A program made the position numbers and the translations under genes. Of a DNA stretch of 64,000 nucleotides, positions 44,480 through 53,829 are shown piece by piece. Source of the DNA: Oceanicola sp. 502str15 (GTDB lineage Bacteria; Pseudomonadota; Alphaproteobacteria; Rhodobacterales; Rhodobacteraceae). The notes under the pieces are model-generated. The model worked only from the letters and a program-made list of their open reading frames with translations. It did no database searches and was not told the origin of the DNA. The stretch is taken from NCBI RefSeq assembly GCF_024105635.1, contig NZ_WYDQ01000001.1, forward strand, positions 2,542,001 through 2,606,000. Reading direction: 5' to 3'. Each line of letters opens with the position of its first letter. Within the stretch, counting starts at the first letter, position 1.

Positions 44480-44962
44480 ATGCCCGAGACAGACCCGATC
44501 CGCCCGACCGACGATGAAGCCCGCGCCCTGAGCTGCGGCCTGCTGGACGAGGCCCGCCATGGGGCGCTGGGAGTGCTGGAGGGCGGGGCGCCGCTGGTGA
44601 GCCGGATCGCGGTGGGCACCGATGCGCGTGGCGGGCCGGTGACGCTGGTGTCTTCGCTCTCGGCCCATACGGCGGCGCTGCGGGCAGAGCCCGCCTGCTC
44701 GCTGATGGTGGGGGAGCCGGGCAGCAAGGGTGACCCGCTGACCCATCCGCGCCTGTCGCTGCAATGCCGGGCAGCCTTTGTCGAGCGCGAGAGCGACGAC
44801 CATGCCGCGCTGCGGGCGCGCTGGCTGGAGAGTCACCCCAAGGCCAAGCTCTACATCGATTTTGGCGATTTCGGCTTTGTGCGGCTGGAGGTGCAGGGCG
44901 CCTTTCTGAACGGCGGCTTTGGCAAGGCCTTCCGGCTCACCCCCGCCGATCTCGGCCTTTAG
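44480..44962 (+). CDS. Pyridoxamine-phosphate-oxidase-like flavin/haem protein (HugZ-like)
   Basis: A 160-residue split-barrel protein. LLDEARHGALGVLEGGAPLVSR followed by VTLVSSLSAHTAALRAEP is the PNPOx/HugZ pattern, and KLYIDFGDFGFVRLEV the central barrel. Relatives bind FMN or haem; no residue decides between them here. It shares no operon partner. Confidence 0.82.
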   Translation: MPETDPIRPTDDEARALSCGLLDEARHGALGVLEGGAPLVSRIAVGTDARGGPVTLVSSLSAHTAALRAEPACSLMVGEPGSKGDPLTHPRLSLQCRAAFVERESDDHAALRARWLESHPKAKLYIDFGDFGFVRLEVQGAFLNGGFGKAFRLTPADLGL

Positions 44963-45000
44963 CGGCGCCCCGCGACCACGGCCGCAGGGCGCTGGCTTCG

Positions 45001-47292
45001 TCAGTTGGGGTTGTCGACCCGGCCCGTCACCTGCACCCGCCCGGTGCAAGCACTCTCCCACTCGAGGTCCACCTCCTGCTGGGTCGCGCCGCGCTCGACG
45101 CGCACATAGGGCATGGACCAGAGCTTGCCGCCGCCGGACGTGTCGATGGAGTTCTCGGCCACCACGCTCTCGACGTTGCGGATGCGGCCGCCGAAGGGCA
45201 TGTAATCGCCGAAGTTCAGCGTCCATGTGCTGGCGGCGGTGGCCTGATCGAATTGCAGCATCACCGGGCTCACCGTCATCTGGTTCACGCCGTTGTAGGT
45301 GTTGGAGTGGAACTGGATGTTGCGGAAGCGGCCATAGTCGAAGCCGGCGTAACTTTCATCGACGTTTTCCACCCGGTCGATGGCCCCGTTGACGGTTTTG
45401 AACATGTTGCCCGTCACCGTCAGCCCGTGGATGAAATGGCCCGCGCCGAAGGGCTTGATGACGAAGAAGCTGAACCAGCTCGCGGCGTTGGTGGAGAAGA
45501 AGATGTTGTTCTGCACCGAGAGCGCGCCGAAGGAATAGCCCGAGTTGTAATCGGGCGTGGCGTCATGCTCGTTGGTCCACTCGATGAAGCTGTTGTCGAC
45601 GTAGTTGGCGTTGAGCGTGCTCGACACGTTGACGCTGGTAAACACGATCCCTGCTGAGCGCAGGCCCTGGTTCACGCTGTCGCCCTGGAACCAGTGGTTG
45701 GCCTGGATGATATAGTTGCTTCCACCGAGCACGAGGAAGTGCAGGAAGCGCACGGCGCGGCAATCGCGGATCTTGGCATCGTTGGAGTTGATGTTGACGG
45801 CGATGGTGGTGCGGTCCTGCACGTCCTCGCTGCCCTCCTTGGACAGGAACTGGCAGCGGTCGAGCTGCATCCCCTGGCACGCCCCGCCGATGGAGGTGAT
45901 GCCCCGGTCCTTGGGGGAGGTGATGAAGCAGTCGCGGATGTGAAAGTTCAGCCCGTCCTGCGGAAGCATGATCGCGGAGGCCTTGGAGGAGCATTGAAAC
46001 TCGATGTCGGAGAACACGAACTTGTCCATGTTCACCATGCCGGAGAAATCGAGCATGTACTTGAACCGGGTGAAGGTGAAGTTCTGGGTGCCCGCCGCGC
46101 CGTAGAGCGACTTGGAGAGCGTCACCGTCTGGGCGCCGATGTTTCTGGATTTCACGTAGACCTCGCGGCCCACGCCCGCCCCGGTCACGAGGCTGCCGAC
46201 CTCGATATTGGCCACGTTGCTCACCCCGGTCAGGGTCTTGCTGTTGCCCGGGTCGTAGCTGGCCTGCGAGGTGACGGTGGTGTCGTCCCATGCAGAGGAG
46301 GTGGAGGCCTGGAACTGGCCGTTGCGGATGACCCGGCGGATCAGGAAACTGTCCTGGTTGTCGACCGCCGCCTTGATGTCGATCGGCTCGGTCAGGTCGA
46401 TCTTGCGCCCGCCCATGTCGAGGCTGTCGTGATCGTTGAAGTTGAACAGCGACTGAATTGCCTTCTTGAAGGCCACCACCTCGTTTCCGAAGGCTTCGAT
46501 ATAGGTCGGCAGGTCGAAATTTTTCTTCAGCGACAGGCGCTTGTCGTCGGGCATGGTGACGGTGCCGACGAAGCGGATGGGGTTGTCGATGGTGAGGGTG
46601 CTGCCGAGGTAATAGGTGCCCTCGGGCACCAGCACGGCGCGCCCCGCCGCGGCATCGTCGGCGGCGTTGAAGGCGGCGGCATCGTCGGCGAGCCCGTCGC
46701 CCACGGCCCCGAAATCGCGCACGTCGACCCAGTCCATCATGTCGCGCAGGAAGGCGGAGGTGATGTCTTCGACCACGAGATCGTCGATGCGGATGGAGCC
46801 GCCGTTGGGGCCCGTCAGGTCGAGCCCGACGTGGGCATAGAGCACTTCGGGGGTCCAGGGCATGTTCACCCCGGTGCGGTTGGCGGTGCCGATGATGGCG
46901 GAGACTTCGACCACCTCGCCGTAGGAGGTGAGGCTGACGGAGGGGCCGGTTTCATCGAGCCCGGTCACATGGGCGCTGCCCGCGCCGCCGGCCCAAGCGG
47001 CGATGCGCACCGCCGGGAGGTTGCCCGCCACCGCCTTCAGCCGCGCCGTGACCCGCAGGTAACAGCCGGGAAACACCGGGGTTTCGCCCATGTAGCGCAG
47101 CTTCTGGGTGCCGGTTGTCTTGATCAGCTCGACGCAGCCGCCAAAATCGGCGTCCGAGGGCACCAGCGCGGCGTTCGGGTCGCCATCATAGGTGGCGCTG
47201 CCCGGTGTGCCGTCTTCCTTCGACCACACGTCGAGGCCACCCGCGAAAGGCGGCGGCATGAAGACGATTCCGTCGGTGATTGCCTTGTTCAT
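45001..47292 (-). CDS. Large pectate-lyase-fold (glycosyl hydrolase 28-related) protein
   Basis: A 763-residue protein. An N-terminal jelly-roll-like domain (about 1-180) precedes a right-handed beta-helix opened by the signature VRDFGAVGDGLADDAAAFNAA (residues ~190-210), the Pectate_lyase_3 motif also found in phage tailspikes and exopolysaccharide hydrolases. A long ladder of NANxV, DNSFI and VTGNMF turns follows. No signal peptide: the N-terminus is MNKAITDGIVFMPPPF. It might be exported by another route or be of phage/tail origin. I chose the ATG at 47292. No partner gene. Confidence 0.85.
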   Translation of the reverse strand: MNKAITDGIVFMPPPFAGGLDVWSKEDGTPGSATYDGDPNAALVPSDADFGGCVELIKTTGTQKLRYMGETPVFPGCYLRVTARLKAVAGNLPAVRIAAWAGGAGSAHVTGLDETGPSVSLTSYGEVVEVSAIIGTANRTGVNMPWTPEVLYAHVGLDLTGPNGGSIRIDDLVVEDITSAFLRDMMDWVDVRDFGAVGDGLADDAAAFNAADDAAAGRAVLVPEGTYYLGSTLTIDNPIRFVGTVTMPDDKRLSLKKNFDLPTYIEAFGNEVVAFKKAIQSLFNFNDHDSLDMGGRKIDLTEPIDIKAAVDNQDSFLIRRVIRNGQFQASTSSAWDDTTVTSQASYDPGNSKTLTGVSNVANIEVGSLVTGAGVGREVYVKSRNIGAQTVTLSKSLYGAAGTQNFTFTRFKYMLDFSGMVNMDKFVFSDIEFQCSSKASAIMLPQDGLNFHIRDCFITSPKDRGITSIGGACQGMQLDRCQFLSKEGSEDVQDRTTIAVNINSNDAKIRDCRAVRFLHFLVLGGSNYIIQANHWFQGDSVNQGLRSAGIVFTSVNVSSTLNANYVDNSFIEWTNEHDATPDYNSGYSFGALSVQNNIFFSTNAASWFSFFVIKPFGAGHFIHGLTVTGNMFKTVNGAIDRVENVDESYAGFDYGRFRNIQFHSNTYNGVNQMTVSPVMLQFDQATAASTWTLNFGDYMPFGGRIRNVESVVAENSIDTSGGGKLWSMPYVRVERGATQQEVDLEWESACTGRVQVTGRVDNPN

Positions 47293-47474
47293 CGCAAAAC
47301 CCCTTTGTCTGCTCACCGCCTGCACGCATGACACCACCGGCGCCCGAAGCGGGCGGCCCGTGCTCGAATGTCATGTGCAGGAGGGATTGATCCCGCCCGG
47401 TGCGACTGCATCGCCGCCGGTGCGGGGTTTTATCTAAGGGGTAAGGTTAAAGGGTTGGTAACCGTGCCGAACGG

Positions 47475-47879
47475 TCAGGCCGAGACATCCGGCGCCGGAA
47501 CGAAGCTGACACCGTCGATCAGCCAGCCCCCTGCCCCGTCGGGGATCATCTCGTATTCCAGCGCATGGTAGCGGCCTTCGGCATCGCGGATCGTGACGCT
47601 CTGGTAGATGCTGCCGCCCTCGCTGCGCTGGGTGCCAAAGGTGACGCTGCCGGGGCGGTGCACCATCGGGTAGCCCTCCTGCACCATGGCGCCGAAATTC
47701 TCGGGGGTGCGGAAGTAGCCCTTGATCATCGGGGAGGCGAAGGTGAAGGCGCGGGCAAAATCATCGGCCTCGAAGGCCTCGAGCTGCTGGCCGATCACAT
47801 CGGGGATCGCGCTTGGCTCCTGCGCCTGCGCCACGGGGGCGGCAAGCAGAAGGGTGAGAATAATGGCCAGAATACGCAT
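47475..47879 (-). CDS. Exported DUF4864 protein
   Basis: A 134-residue protein with signal peptide (MRILAIILTLLLAAPVAQA) and a helical then beta-rich NTF2-like body (QLEAFEADDFARAFTFASP, RYHALEYEMIPDGAGGWLID). Family DUF4864, abundant in Rhodobacteraceae, function unknown. It follows lysK by 54 bp on the same strand; RBS AAGGGAGG. Confidence 0.83.
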   Translation of the reverse strand: MRILAIILTLLLAAPVAQAQEPSAIPDVIGQQLEAFEADDFARAFTFASPMIKGYFRTPENFGAMVQEGYPMVHRPGSVTFGTQRSEGGSIYQSVTIRDAEGRYHALEYEMIPDGAGGWLIDGVSFVPAPDVSA

Positions 47880-47933
47880 GAAGCTACCTCCCTTGACCTC
47901 AAGGAAGGTAGCACGGTGCGGGATTTCGGCAAA

Positions 47934-49508
47934 TCAGGCGAGCTCGCCCGCCAGTGCCTTGTCGATCAGGGCCACGGTTTCCTCGACGCCGTAGAGCGCG
48001 ATGAAGCCACCGAAGCGCGGGCCCTGATCGGCGCCGAGGAGCACCTGGTAAAGCGCCTTGAACCAGTCGCGCATCGGGTCGAAGCGTTCGCGGCCCACCT
48101 CATAGACAATGCCCTGTAACCCTTCGGCATCCTGCCCGCCGTCCCATGCGGCGAGCTTGGCCCGCAGCTCCTCGAGCGCCTCGCGCTCCGGATCGGTGGG
48201 GGCGCGGAACTGGCGGGTGGGGGCGACGAAGTCTTCGAAGTACTTCACCGCGAAACCCGCCGCCGCATCGAGATCGGGGTGGGTTTCGGGCTCGGCGCCC
48301 GGTGCGTAGCGGCGGATGAAGCCCCAGAGGGTTTCCTTGTCCTGCGCGCCAGAGACCGAGGCGAGGTTAAGCAACATCGAGAAGGGCACCACCATGTTCG
48401 ACACCGGCGGCTTGCCACCGTGGATGTGCCAGACCGGGTTGGCGAACTGCGCCTTGGCGTCCTGATCGGGGAAGGCGCGGAGCTGCTGGTGATACTCGTC
48501 CACCATCTTGGGGATCACGTCCCAATGCAGGCGCTTCGCCGTCTTCGGCTTTTGATACATGAAGTAGCTGAGGCTCTCGGAGCTGGCGTAGGTGAGCCAC
48601 TCGTCGATGGAAATGCCGTTGCCCGAGGACTTGGAGATCTTCTGGCCCTTGTCATCGAGGAAGAGCTCATAGGTGAAGTGCTCGGGCTTCCTGCCGCCGA
48701 GGATCTCGCAGATCCGGTCGTAGATCGGCGTGTTGGTGGAGTGATCCTTGCCATACATCTCGAAATCCACATCGAGTGCCGCCCAGCGGGCGCCGAAATC
48801 GGGCTTCCACTGTAGTTTCACGTTGCCGCCGGTCACGGGCAGGGTCCACTCGCGGCCATCCTCGTCATCGAATGTGATGGTGTGGTTGGTGGGGTCCACG
48901 TGCTTCATCGGCACGTAGAGCACACGGCCGGTTTCGGGGTGGATCGGCAGGAAGATGGAATAGGTCTGCTGGCGCTCTTCGCGCAGGCTCTTCAGCATGA
49001 CCTTCATCACGTCGTCATATCGCTCGGCGGCGCGGCAGAGCACCTCGTCGAAGCGGCCTTCCTTGTAAAATTCGGTGGCGGAGATGAACTCGTACTCGAA
49101 GCCGAAGGTGTCGAGGAACCGGCGCAGCATGGCGTTGTTGTGGTGGCCGAAGCTCTCGTGGGTTTCGAACGGGTCATAGACCGAGGTCAGGGGGCGTTGC
49201 AGGTCTTCGCGCAGGCGGTCCTGATTGGGTACGTTGCCGGGCACCTTGCGCATGCCGTCCATGTCATCTGAAAAGCAGATGAGCTTGGTGGGCATGTCGG
49301 AAATCATCTCGAAGGCGCGGCGGATCATCGTGGTGCGCAAGACTTCGCCGAAGGTGCCGATGTGGGGCAGGCCGGAAGGGCCATAGCCGGTTTCGAACAG
49401 CACATAACCCTTTTTCGGCGGGATCTTCTCGATGCGTTTGAGCACGGCGCGCGCTTCTTCAAAGGGCCAGGCTTTGCTTTCCATCGCGATGTGCCGCAGG
49501 TCGGACAT
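47934..49508 (-). CDS. lysK: Lysyl-tRNA synthetase, class I
   Basis: Charges tRNA-Lys with a Rossmann-fold (class I) catalytic domain, the form found in archaea and many alphaproteobacteria instead of class II LysS. The 524-residue protein has the HIGH-type motif [13 protein letters not shown] and KISKSSGNG for KMSKS. I chose the ATG at 49508 ([12 protein letters not shown]), which fits the family; an in-frame extension upstream is spurious. Confidence 0.97.
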   Translation of the reverse strand: MSDLRHIAMESKAWPFEEARAVLKRIEKIPPKKGYVLFETGYGPSGLPHIGTFGEVLRTTMIRRAFEMISDMPTKLICFSDDMDGMRKVPGNVPNQDRLREDLQRPLTSVYDPFETHESFGHHNNAMLRRFLDTFGFEYEFISATEFYKEGRFDEVLCRAAERYDDVMKVMLKSLREERQQTYSIFLPIHPETGRVLYVPMKHVDPTNHTITFDDEDGREWTLPVTGGNVKLQWKPDFGARWAALDVDFEMYGKDHSTNTPIYDRICEILGGRKPEHFTYELFLDDKGQKISKSSGNGISIDEWLTYASSESLSYFMYQKPKTAKRLHWDVIPKMVDEYHQQLRAFPDQDAKAQFANPVWHIHGGKPPVSNMVVPFSMLLNLASVSGAQDKETLWGFIRRYAPGAEPETHPDLDAAAGFAVKYFEDFVAPTRQFRAPTDPEREALEELRAKLAAWDGGQDAEGLQGIVYEVGRERFDPMRDWFKALYQVLLGADQGPRFGGFIALYGVEETVALIDKALAGELA

Positions 49509-49646
49509 GTCTTTGTGCTTTCTGTTCCGTGCTTCCGGTCCGGGCCGCGCCGATGCGCCGCCCGCCGCCTGCTCCCTATTGCGGCGCTGCGGCAAGGTCA
49601 ATAAAACAGGCGCACTGCAGGCGTTGACGAGAAGGAATAGGCCGAC

Positions 49647-50069
49647 GTGAGCGAAGATACCCCCTCGATGACCTCGCAGGACTGCCTGGTGGCTGTGATG
49701 ATCGCCGTTTCGGCCTCTGACGAGTCGATCCGCACCACCGAGCTGCTGACCATCGAGCGGATCGTCAACCATCTGCCGGTCTTTGCCGATTACGACCTCG
49801 ACCGGGTGCGTGGCGTTTCGGCCACCGTGTTCGACCTGTTCGAAGCCGAGGACGGGCTTGATGCGCTGTTCGGGCTGATCCGCGACGGGATGCCCTCGCG
49901 GCTCTATGAAACCGCCTATGCGCTGGCCTGCGATGTGGCGGCCTCGGACGGCAAGTTGCAGGAGGCCGAATTGGCCTTCCTGCAGGAGATGCGCTACGAG
50001 CTGAACATCGACCGGCTGCATGGCGCGGCCATTGAGCGCGGTGCGAGAGCGCGGCATTTGACCATCTAG
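49647..50069 (+). CDS. TerB-like (tellurite resistance B) family protein
   Basis: A 140-residue all-helical protein. [25 protein letters not shown] and the repeat [24 protein letters not shown] show the duplicated acidic helix-loop pattern of TerB, which binds metal. No other ter genes are near, so a tellurite role is not implied. GTG start with AGGAATAGG upstream, divergent from lysK. Confidence 0.85.
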   Translation: MSEDTPSMTSQDCLVAVMIAVSASDESIRTTELLTIERIVNHLPVFADYDLDRVRGVSATVFDLFEAEDGLDALFGLIRDGMPSRLYETAYALACDVAASDGKLQEAELAFLQEMRYELNIDRLHGAAIERGARARHLTI

Positions 50070-50188
50070 GCAAGCCCTGTCGGCAAGCTAGGTAAGTCCC
50101 GGCGGCGAGACCGCGCTCCCTTGGCGAGAGCCGCAACGGTTTTTCAGCCTGTCCGCGAAGGCTCGCCACACCTCCCTACGATCACGGC

Positions 50189-51472
50189 TCAGGCGACCTT
50201 GCGCACTGGCCCGACCCCGGGCGGCTTGCCGCCATCACGGCCCTGATCCAGCGCCCGCGCGGCGGAGAGAACGGTGGCGGTGATCTCTCCGATCTTGTCG
50301 AGCCGCCCTTCCAGCTCGGTCTGGAACGAGTCGAGCTGGTCGATGATCGCCATCAGACTTTCGTTGTGTTCGGGCAGGCGGGCGCTTTCGATCTTGCACA
50401 TCATCCGGGTGGTCGAGAGCCCGGCGATCAGCCGCTTCATCTCTCCCACGGCGCGGCCGAATACCTGCGCCTCCCGCTCAACCGTTTCAAGGTCACTGTC
50501 GGCATGGGCGCGGAAGCTGGTGGAGACCTCCAGCAGCACTTCCTGCTCTTTCGCGCGGTCGATCTGAGAGGTTTCCGAGGCCTCCTCGGTTTCGAACTGC
50601 GCGCGCGCCTCTTCCATCACCCGCGCCATGGCACTGCGCACCCGGCTGCGGCTCACGGCGTTGCGCAAATTGGCAAAGGCGCTCTTCTCCCCGAGGATGA
50701 ACTGGTCGACCCAGTCGGAAATTTCCTTCGACATCGAGCCGTAGTTCGAAGAGATCGCGGCGATCGGCCCGCCCGAGGCTTCCAGCCGGGAGGCCAGGAT
50801 ACGCATGTTGTGCGGCACCGCCTCGATGGCGTTGAAGGTTTCGCAAAGCGCATTGGTGTGAGAAATCGCCTCCTGCACCGCCTTGGACACCTCCGAAAAC
50901 CGCTGCCCGCGCGCATTGGCCTGTCGGCCCAGCTTCTGGTCGCGGGCGGCGTGCTCGCGCGAGAGACTGGAGGCCATGAACTGCTCGTAATCCGAATAGC
51001 CAATCTCGCGAAGCCGTGCCACCAGCCGTGCGGCGCTTTCCTCGGGGGTCAGCCCCTCGGCCTCGAGCTTGCAGAGGCTCTCGTATTCCTTGGAAATGGT
51101 CTTGAACACCTCGCTCGAAGGCTTGACCCGCACCGAGATGTAGCCGCCGCCCGGCATCGGCGAGGCCATGGCGTAGACCCAGTAGTGCAACCCGTCTGCC
51201 GCCATGTTCTTGACGTAGCCCGACACCACCTTGCCGGCCTTCAGCCGCTCCCAGAACAGGTGAAAGAAGCCCTTGGGCATATCCGGGTGACGGATGACCT
51301 TGTGGGGCGCGCCGATGAGCTTGTCCCACGGATGTTCGGAGACGCGCTGAAAGATCTCGTTGCCTGACTGGATGACGCCGCGCTCATCGGTGCGCGAAAA
51401 GAAGATTTCGCCAAACTCGAACGGGGCCTCGCCCTTGGCGGGGCGCGTCGGTTTAACTCGGGATGTGGACAT
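50189..51472 (-). CDS. PAS-domain sensor protein (Aer-like N-terminus)
   Basis: A 427-residue soluble protein. Residues ~20-125 are a PAS domain of the Aer type (RTDERGVIQSGNEIFQRVSE, PHKVIRHPDMPKGFF, YVKNMAADGLHYWVYA), which in Aer holds FAD and senses redox state. The remainder is long helices, possibly coiled coil, without an MCP signalling hairpin, HAMP or kinase domain. It may be a divergent taxis or redox signalling adaptor. I chose the ATG at 51472, directly after GGAGGGTTC. Confidence 0.85.
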   Translation of the reverse strand: MSTSRVKPTRPAKGEAPFEFGEIFFSRTDERGVIQSGNEIFQRVSEHPWDKLIGAPHKVIRHPDMPKGFFHLFWERLKAGKVVSGYVKNMAADGLHYWVYAMASPMPGGGYISVRVKPSSEVFKTISKEYESLCKLEAEGLTPEESAARLVARLREIGYSDYEQFMASSLSREHAARDQKLGRQANARGQRFSEVSKAVQEAISHTNALCETFNAIEAVPHNMRILASRLEASGGPIAAISSNYGSMSKEISDWVDQFILGEKSAFANLRNAVSRSRVRSAMARVMEEARAQFETEEASETSQIDRAKEQEVLLEVSTSFRAHADSDLETVEREAQVFGRAVGEMKRLIAGLSTTRMMCKIESARLPEHNESLMAIIDQLDSFQTELEGRLDKIGEITATVLSAARALDQGRDGGKPPGVGPVRKVA

Positions 51473-51578
51473 GAACCCTCCGCGGCTGCTCATCCGGGGC
51501 CGAAACGGGCCGCCGGTTGACGCAGGCTTACAGCACGACGGTTTGCGGGAGGTTAACGCCAGCGCGGATCGGGCCGCG

Positions 51579-53078
51579 TCAGCCGGTGTAGAGCGCGGCC
51601 CAGCGTTCGATCAGCCGTAGCTGAAGGTTCTTGGCCCGCTTGTTCCAGGCGCTGCCGCCTTCGGGGCTTTCGCGCTCGGCCTTGCTCAGGCGCTTGCGGC
51701 GCGGCTCGTCGGCCATGAACATGGCAAAGGCGAGGTCGGTGCCGTCGGGCGCCTTCACGTAGCCTGCGAGGGCCGAGACGAAGTTGAGCGTGCCGGTCTT
51801 GGCCACGATCTGCAGCGGGTGGCCGTCGAGCACCTGGCCCGCCGAATTGCGCATCGGGATCGGTTTGAGCAGCGGGCGCAGTCCGAGCTTGGGGGCGAGG
51901 TCGGTGAGGGCGCTGACCATCTCGCGGCAGGAAATCTCGGATGCATCACCCAGCCCGGAGTGGTCGACGAACCGCGCCTTGTTGGCCCCGATCCGGGCTT
52001 CCAGCCATCGGCTCATGTCACCGCCCGAGTCGCGCAGGCTGCGGGGCGTCTGGCCGCCGCGGGCGGAGGCGGTCATGCCAACCACCTCTGCCGTCAGGTT
52101 GGTGGACCATTTCAGCATGTCGCGGGTGACGGTCCGCAGGTCGTCGGAGAGCACCTGGGCCAGCACCTTGCCGCCGGGCCTGCTGCGCACAGGATCGCCC
52201 AGTTCGAGCCGCACCCCCTGCGCCGCCAACAGCGACTGGAACACCTCGGCGGCATAGGCACCGGGGTTGCGCACCGGCAGCCAGCGCGAGCCGCCCTTGC
52301 CCAGCGCCCGGCTGGCGACGGTCCATTGGTCGACCCCGCCGCGCTGCTCGTAGGTGTAGACCGGCAGCGACCGCTCGGCCACGCTCATGCGGGCGCTGCG
52401 GACGGCGGGGCGATACTTGTCGGAGCGGGCGTCCATGGCGACCGAGTAGCCGCCCCCGGCCCGCTTCCACTCGAAATGGACGCGGTTGTAATTGAGGTTC
52501 AACCCCGAGATGCCCGGCGAATAGCCCACGTGGTCGGGCTGGCCCGGGTCGATGGTGCGCAACTGCGGAAGGGCGCCCTCGTAGATCCTCAGGCGGCCCG
52601 TGGCCCCGCTCACCCCGGCCGTGCGCATGCGGGCGGCCAGGTCGGCGAGGCGGTTGGTGTCGAGCGTGGGGTCGCCGGAGCCGGCGAGCACGATATCGCC
52701 CTGCACCACCCCGCCGGAAACCGGGCCGGTTGCGATGACATCGGTGGCGAAGCGAAAGCCGGGGCCGAGCCGCTCCATCGCGTAAAGCGTGGTGATCGCC
52801 TTGGCGGTGGAGGCGGGCGGCAGGGGCAGCAGCGGGTTGTGCGATTCGAGCACCTGCCCGGTGCGGGCATCGGCCACCACGAAGCCGACCTTGCCGTTGA
52901 GCTTGGCCGCCTCGATCAGCGCCTCGGCGCCGCTGGCCCGGCGTCCGGTGCCGTCGCTGCCCGAGGGCTTTGCGACAGGACGCAGCGAGCGCTCGGGCGC
53001 TTCGGCGAGGGAACAGGAGGCGGCAGAGGTCAGAAGACCGGCCAGCACGAAACGGCGGGAGAGGGTGGGGGCGCTCAT
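51579..53078 (-). CDS. dacB: D-alanyl-D-alanine carboxypeptidase/endopeptidase (PBP4 family)
   Basis: Low-molecular-weight penicillin-binding protein that trims peptidoglycan. The 499-residue protein has a Tat-like signal (LSRRFVLAGLLTSAASC), SxxK with Ser90 (PPASTAKAITTLYA), SxN in KWSTNLTAEV and KTG in IVAKTGTLNF; the insert between SxxK and SxN is typical of PBP4. I chose the ATG at 53078. It lies 48 bp downstream of nadD. Confidence 0.94.
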   Translation of the reverse strand: MSAPTLSRRFVLAGLLTSAASCSLAEAPERSLRPVAKPSGSDGTGRRASGAEALIEAAKLNGKVGFVVADARTGQVLESHNPLLPLPPASTAKAITTLYAMERLGPGFRFATDVIATGPVSGGVVQGDIVLAGSGDPTLDTNRLADLAARMRTAGVSGATGRLRIYEGALPQLRTIDPGQPDHVGYSPGISGLNLNYNRVHFEWKRAGGGYSVAMDARSDKYRPAVRSARMSVAERSLPVYTYEQRGGVDQWTVASRALGKGGSRWLPVRNPGAYAAEVFQSLLAAQGVRLELGDPVRSRPGGKVLAQVLSDDLRTVTRDMLKWSTNLTAEVVGMTASARGGQTPRSLRDSGGDMSRWLEARIGANKARFVDHSGLGDASEISCREMVSALTDLAPKLGLRPLLKPIPMRNSAGQVLDGHPLQIVAKTGTLNFVSALAGYVKAPDGTDLAFAMFMADEPRRKRLSKAERESPEGGSAWNKRAKNLQLRLIERWAALYTG

Positions 53079-53126
53079 GGCGGGGAAGAAAGCAAAAGCC
53101 GCGCCTCGCAACAAGCCTTCTTGCGA

Positions 53127-53744
53127 TCACATCTTCGCAGCCCCGCCCGCCGCCGCGCGGGCGGCGCGGATGGCGGTGGAGGATTGATGGCTCATCGGGA
53201 TGTTGATGAAGCACCACGCGGGCGGTGCGGCGTGGGGCAGCAGGTGGGAGGCGGCGGCGGGCAGGCGAAAGCGGGCAAAGCGCTCGGCGGCCTTTGACAT
53301 CCGCGCGGAGAGGCGCTGGCCGGGTCGCGCGATGACGCCGACGGGCACGGTGCCCATGATGTCTTCCCAGCGGTCCCAGAGGTGAAACTGGGCGAGATTG
53401 TCGGCCCCCATCAGCCAGGTGAACCGCACCCGGGGATAAAGCGCCTGCAGCCGGGCGAGGGTCTGGGCGGTGTAGCGGGTGCCCATCCGCGCCTCGATGC
53501 CGGTGACGGTGATGCGGGGATGCGCGGCCAGTGCCCTTGCCTCGGCGATCCGGTCGTGCAGGGGCGCGGGGCCGCGGGCCTTCAGCGGGTTGCCGGGGCT
53601 GACCAGCCACCACACCTGATCCAGCCCGAACCGCTTGAGCGCCTCCAGCGTCACATGCAGGTGCCCCTCATGGGCCGGGTCGAAACTGCCGCCCAGAAGC
53701 CCCACCGTCTGGCCGGGTGCCGCATATGGAATATCCCATCTCAT
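53127..53744 (-). CDS. nadD: Nicotinate-nucleotide adenylyltransferase
   Basis: Makes deamido-NAD from nicotinate mononucleotide. The 205-residue protein has the nucleotidyl-transferase motif [16 protein letters not shown] near the N-terminus and SSTAIRAA at the end in the position of ISSTx[17 protein letters not shown] is typical of NadD. Close to dacB on the same strand. Confidence 0.95.
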   Translation of the reverse strand: MRWDIPYAAPGQTVGLLGGSFDPAHEGHLHVTLEALKRFGLDQVWWLVSPGNPLKARGPAPLHDRIAEARALAAHPRITVTGIEARMGTRYTAQTLARLQALYPRVRFTWLMGADNLAQFHLWDRWEDIMGTVPVGVIARPGQRLSARMSKAAERFARFRLPAAASHLLPHAAPPAWCFINIPMSHQSSTAIRAARAAAGGAAKM

Positions 53745-53793
53745 CAGATGCTTGTTGCGCGGTGGCGCGGGGCCAAGTCAATCGGTTTCCGGC

Positions 53794-53822
53794 TTGACCG
53801 GCAGATTTGCCTGACTTAAGTC
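53794..53822 (+). promoter_or_regulatory. Promoter with perfect 14-bp palindrome at the MarR-GNAT start
   Basis: CTGACTTAAGTCAG (53811-53824) is a perfect palindrome ending five bases before the ATG at 53830. TTGACC (53794-53799) with a 16-bp spacer to TTAAGT (53816-53821) could be the -35/-10, placing the transcript start at or next to the ATG. A palindrome on the -10 just before a MarR-type gene is a classical autorepression layout. Confidence 0.6.
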
Positions 53823-53829
53823 AGCAATC

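Noticed and set aside
44963..44994. GCGCCC/GGGCGC hairpin between convergent genes as a terminator
   Set aside because: Six-bp stem with a 16-nt loop and no T-run on either strand; too weak to list.
45694..47331. 545-codon open frame antisense to the pectate-lyase-fold gene
   Set aside because: Rich in His, Gly, Val and Asp as expected for the complementary frame; the minus-strand frame has a clear family signature.
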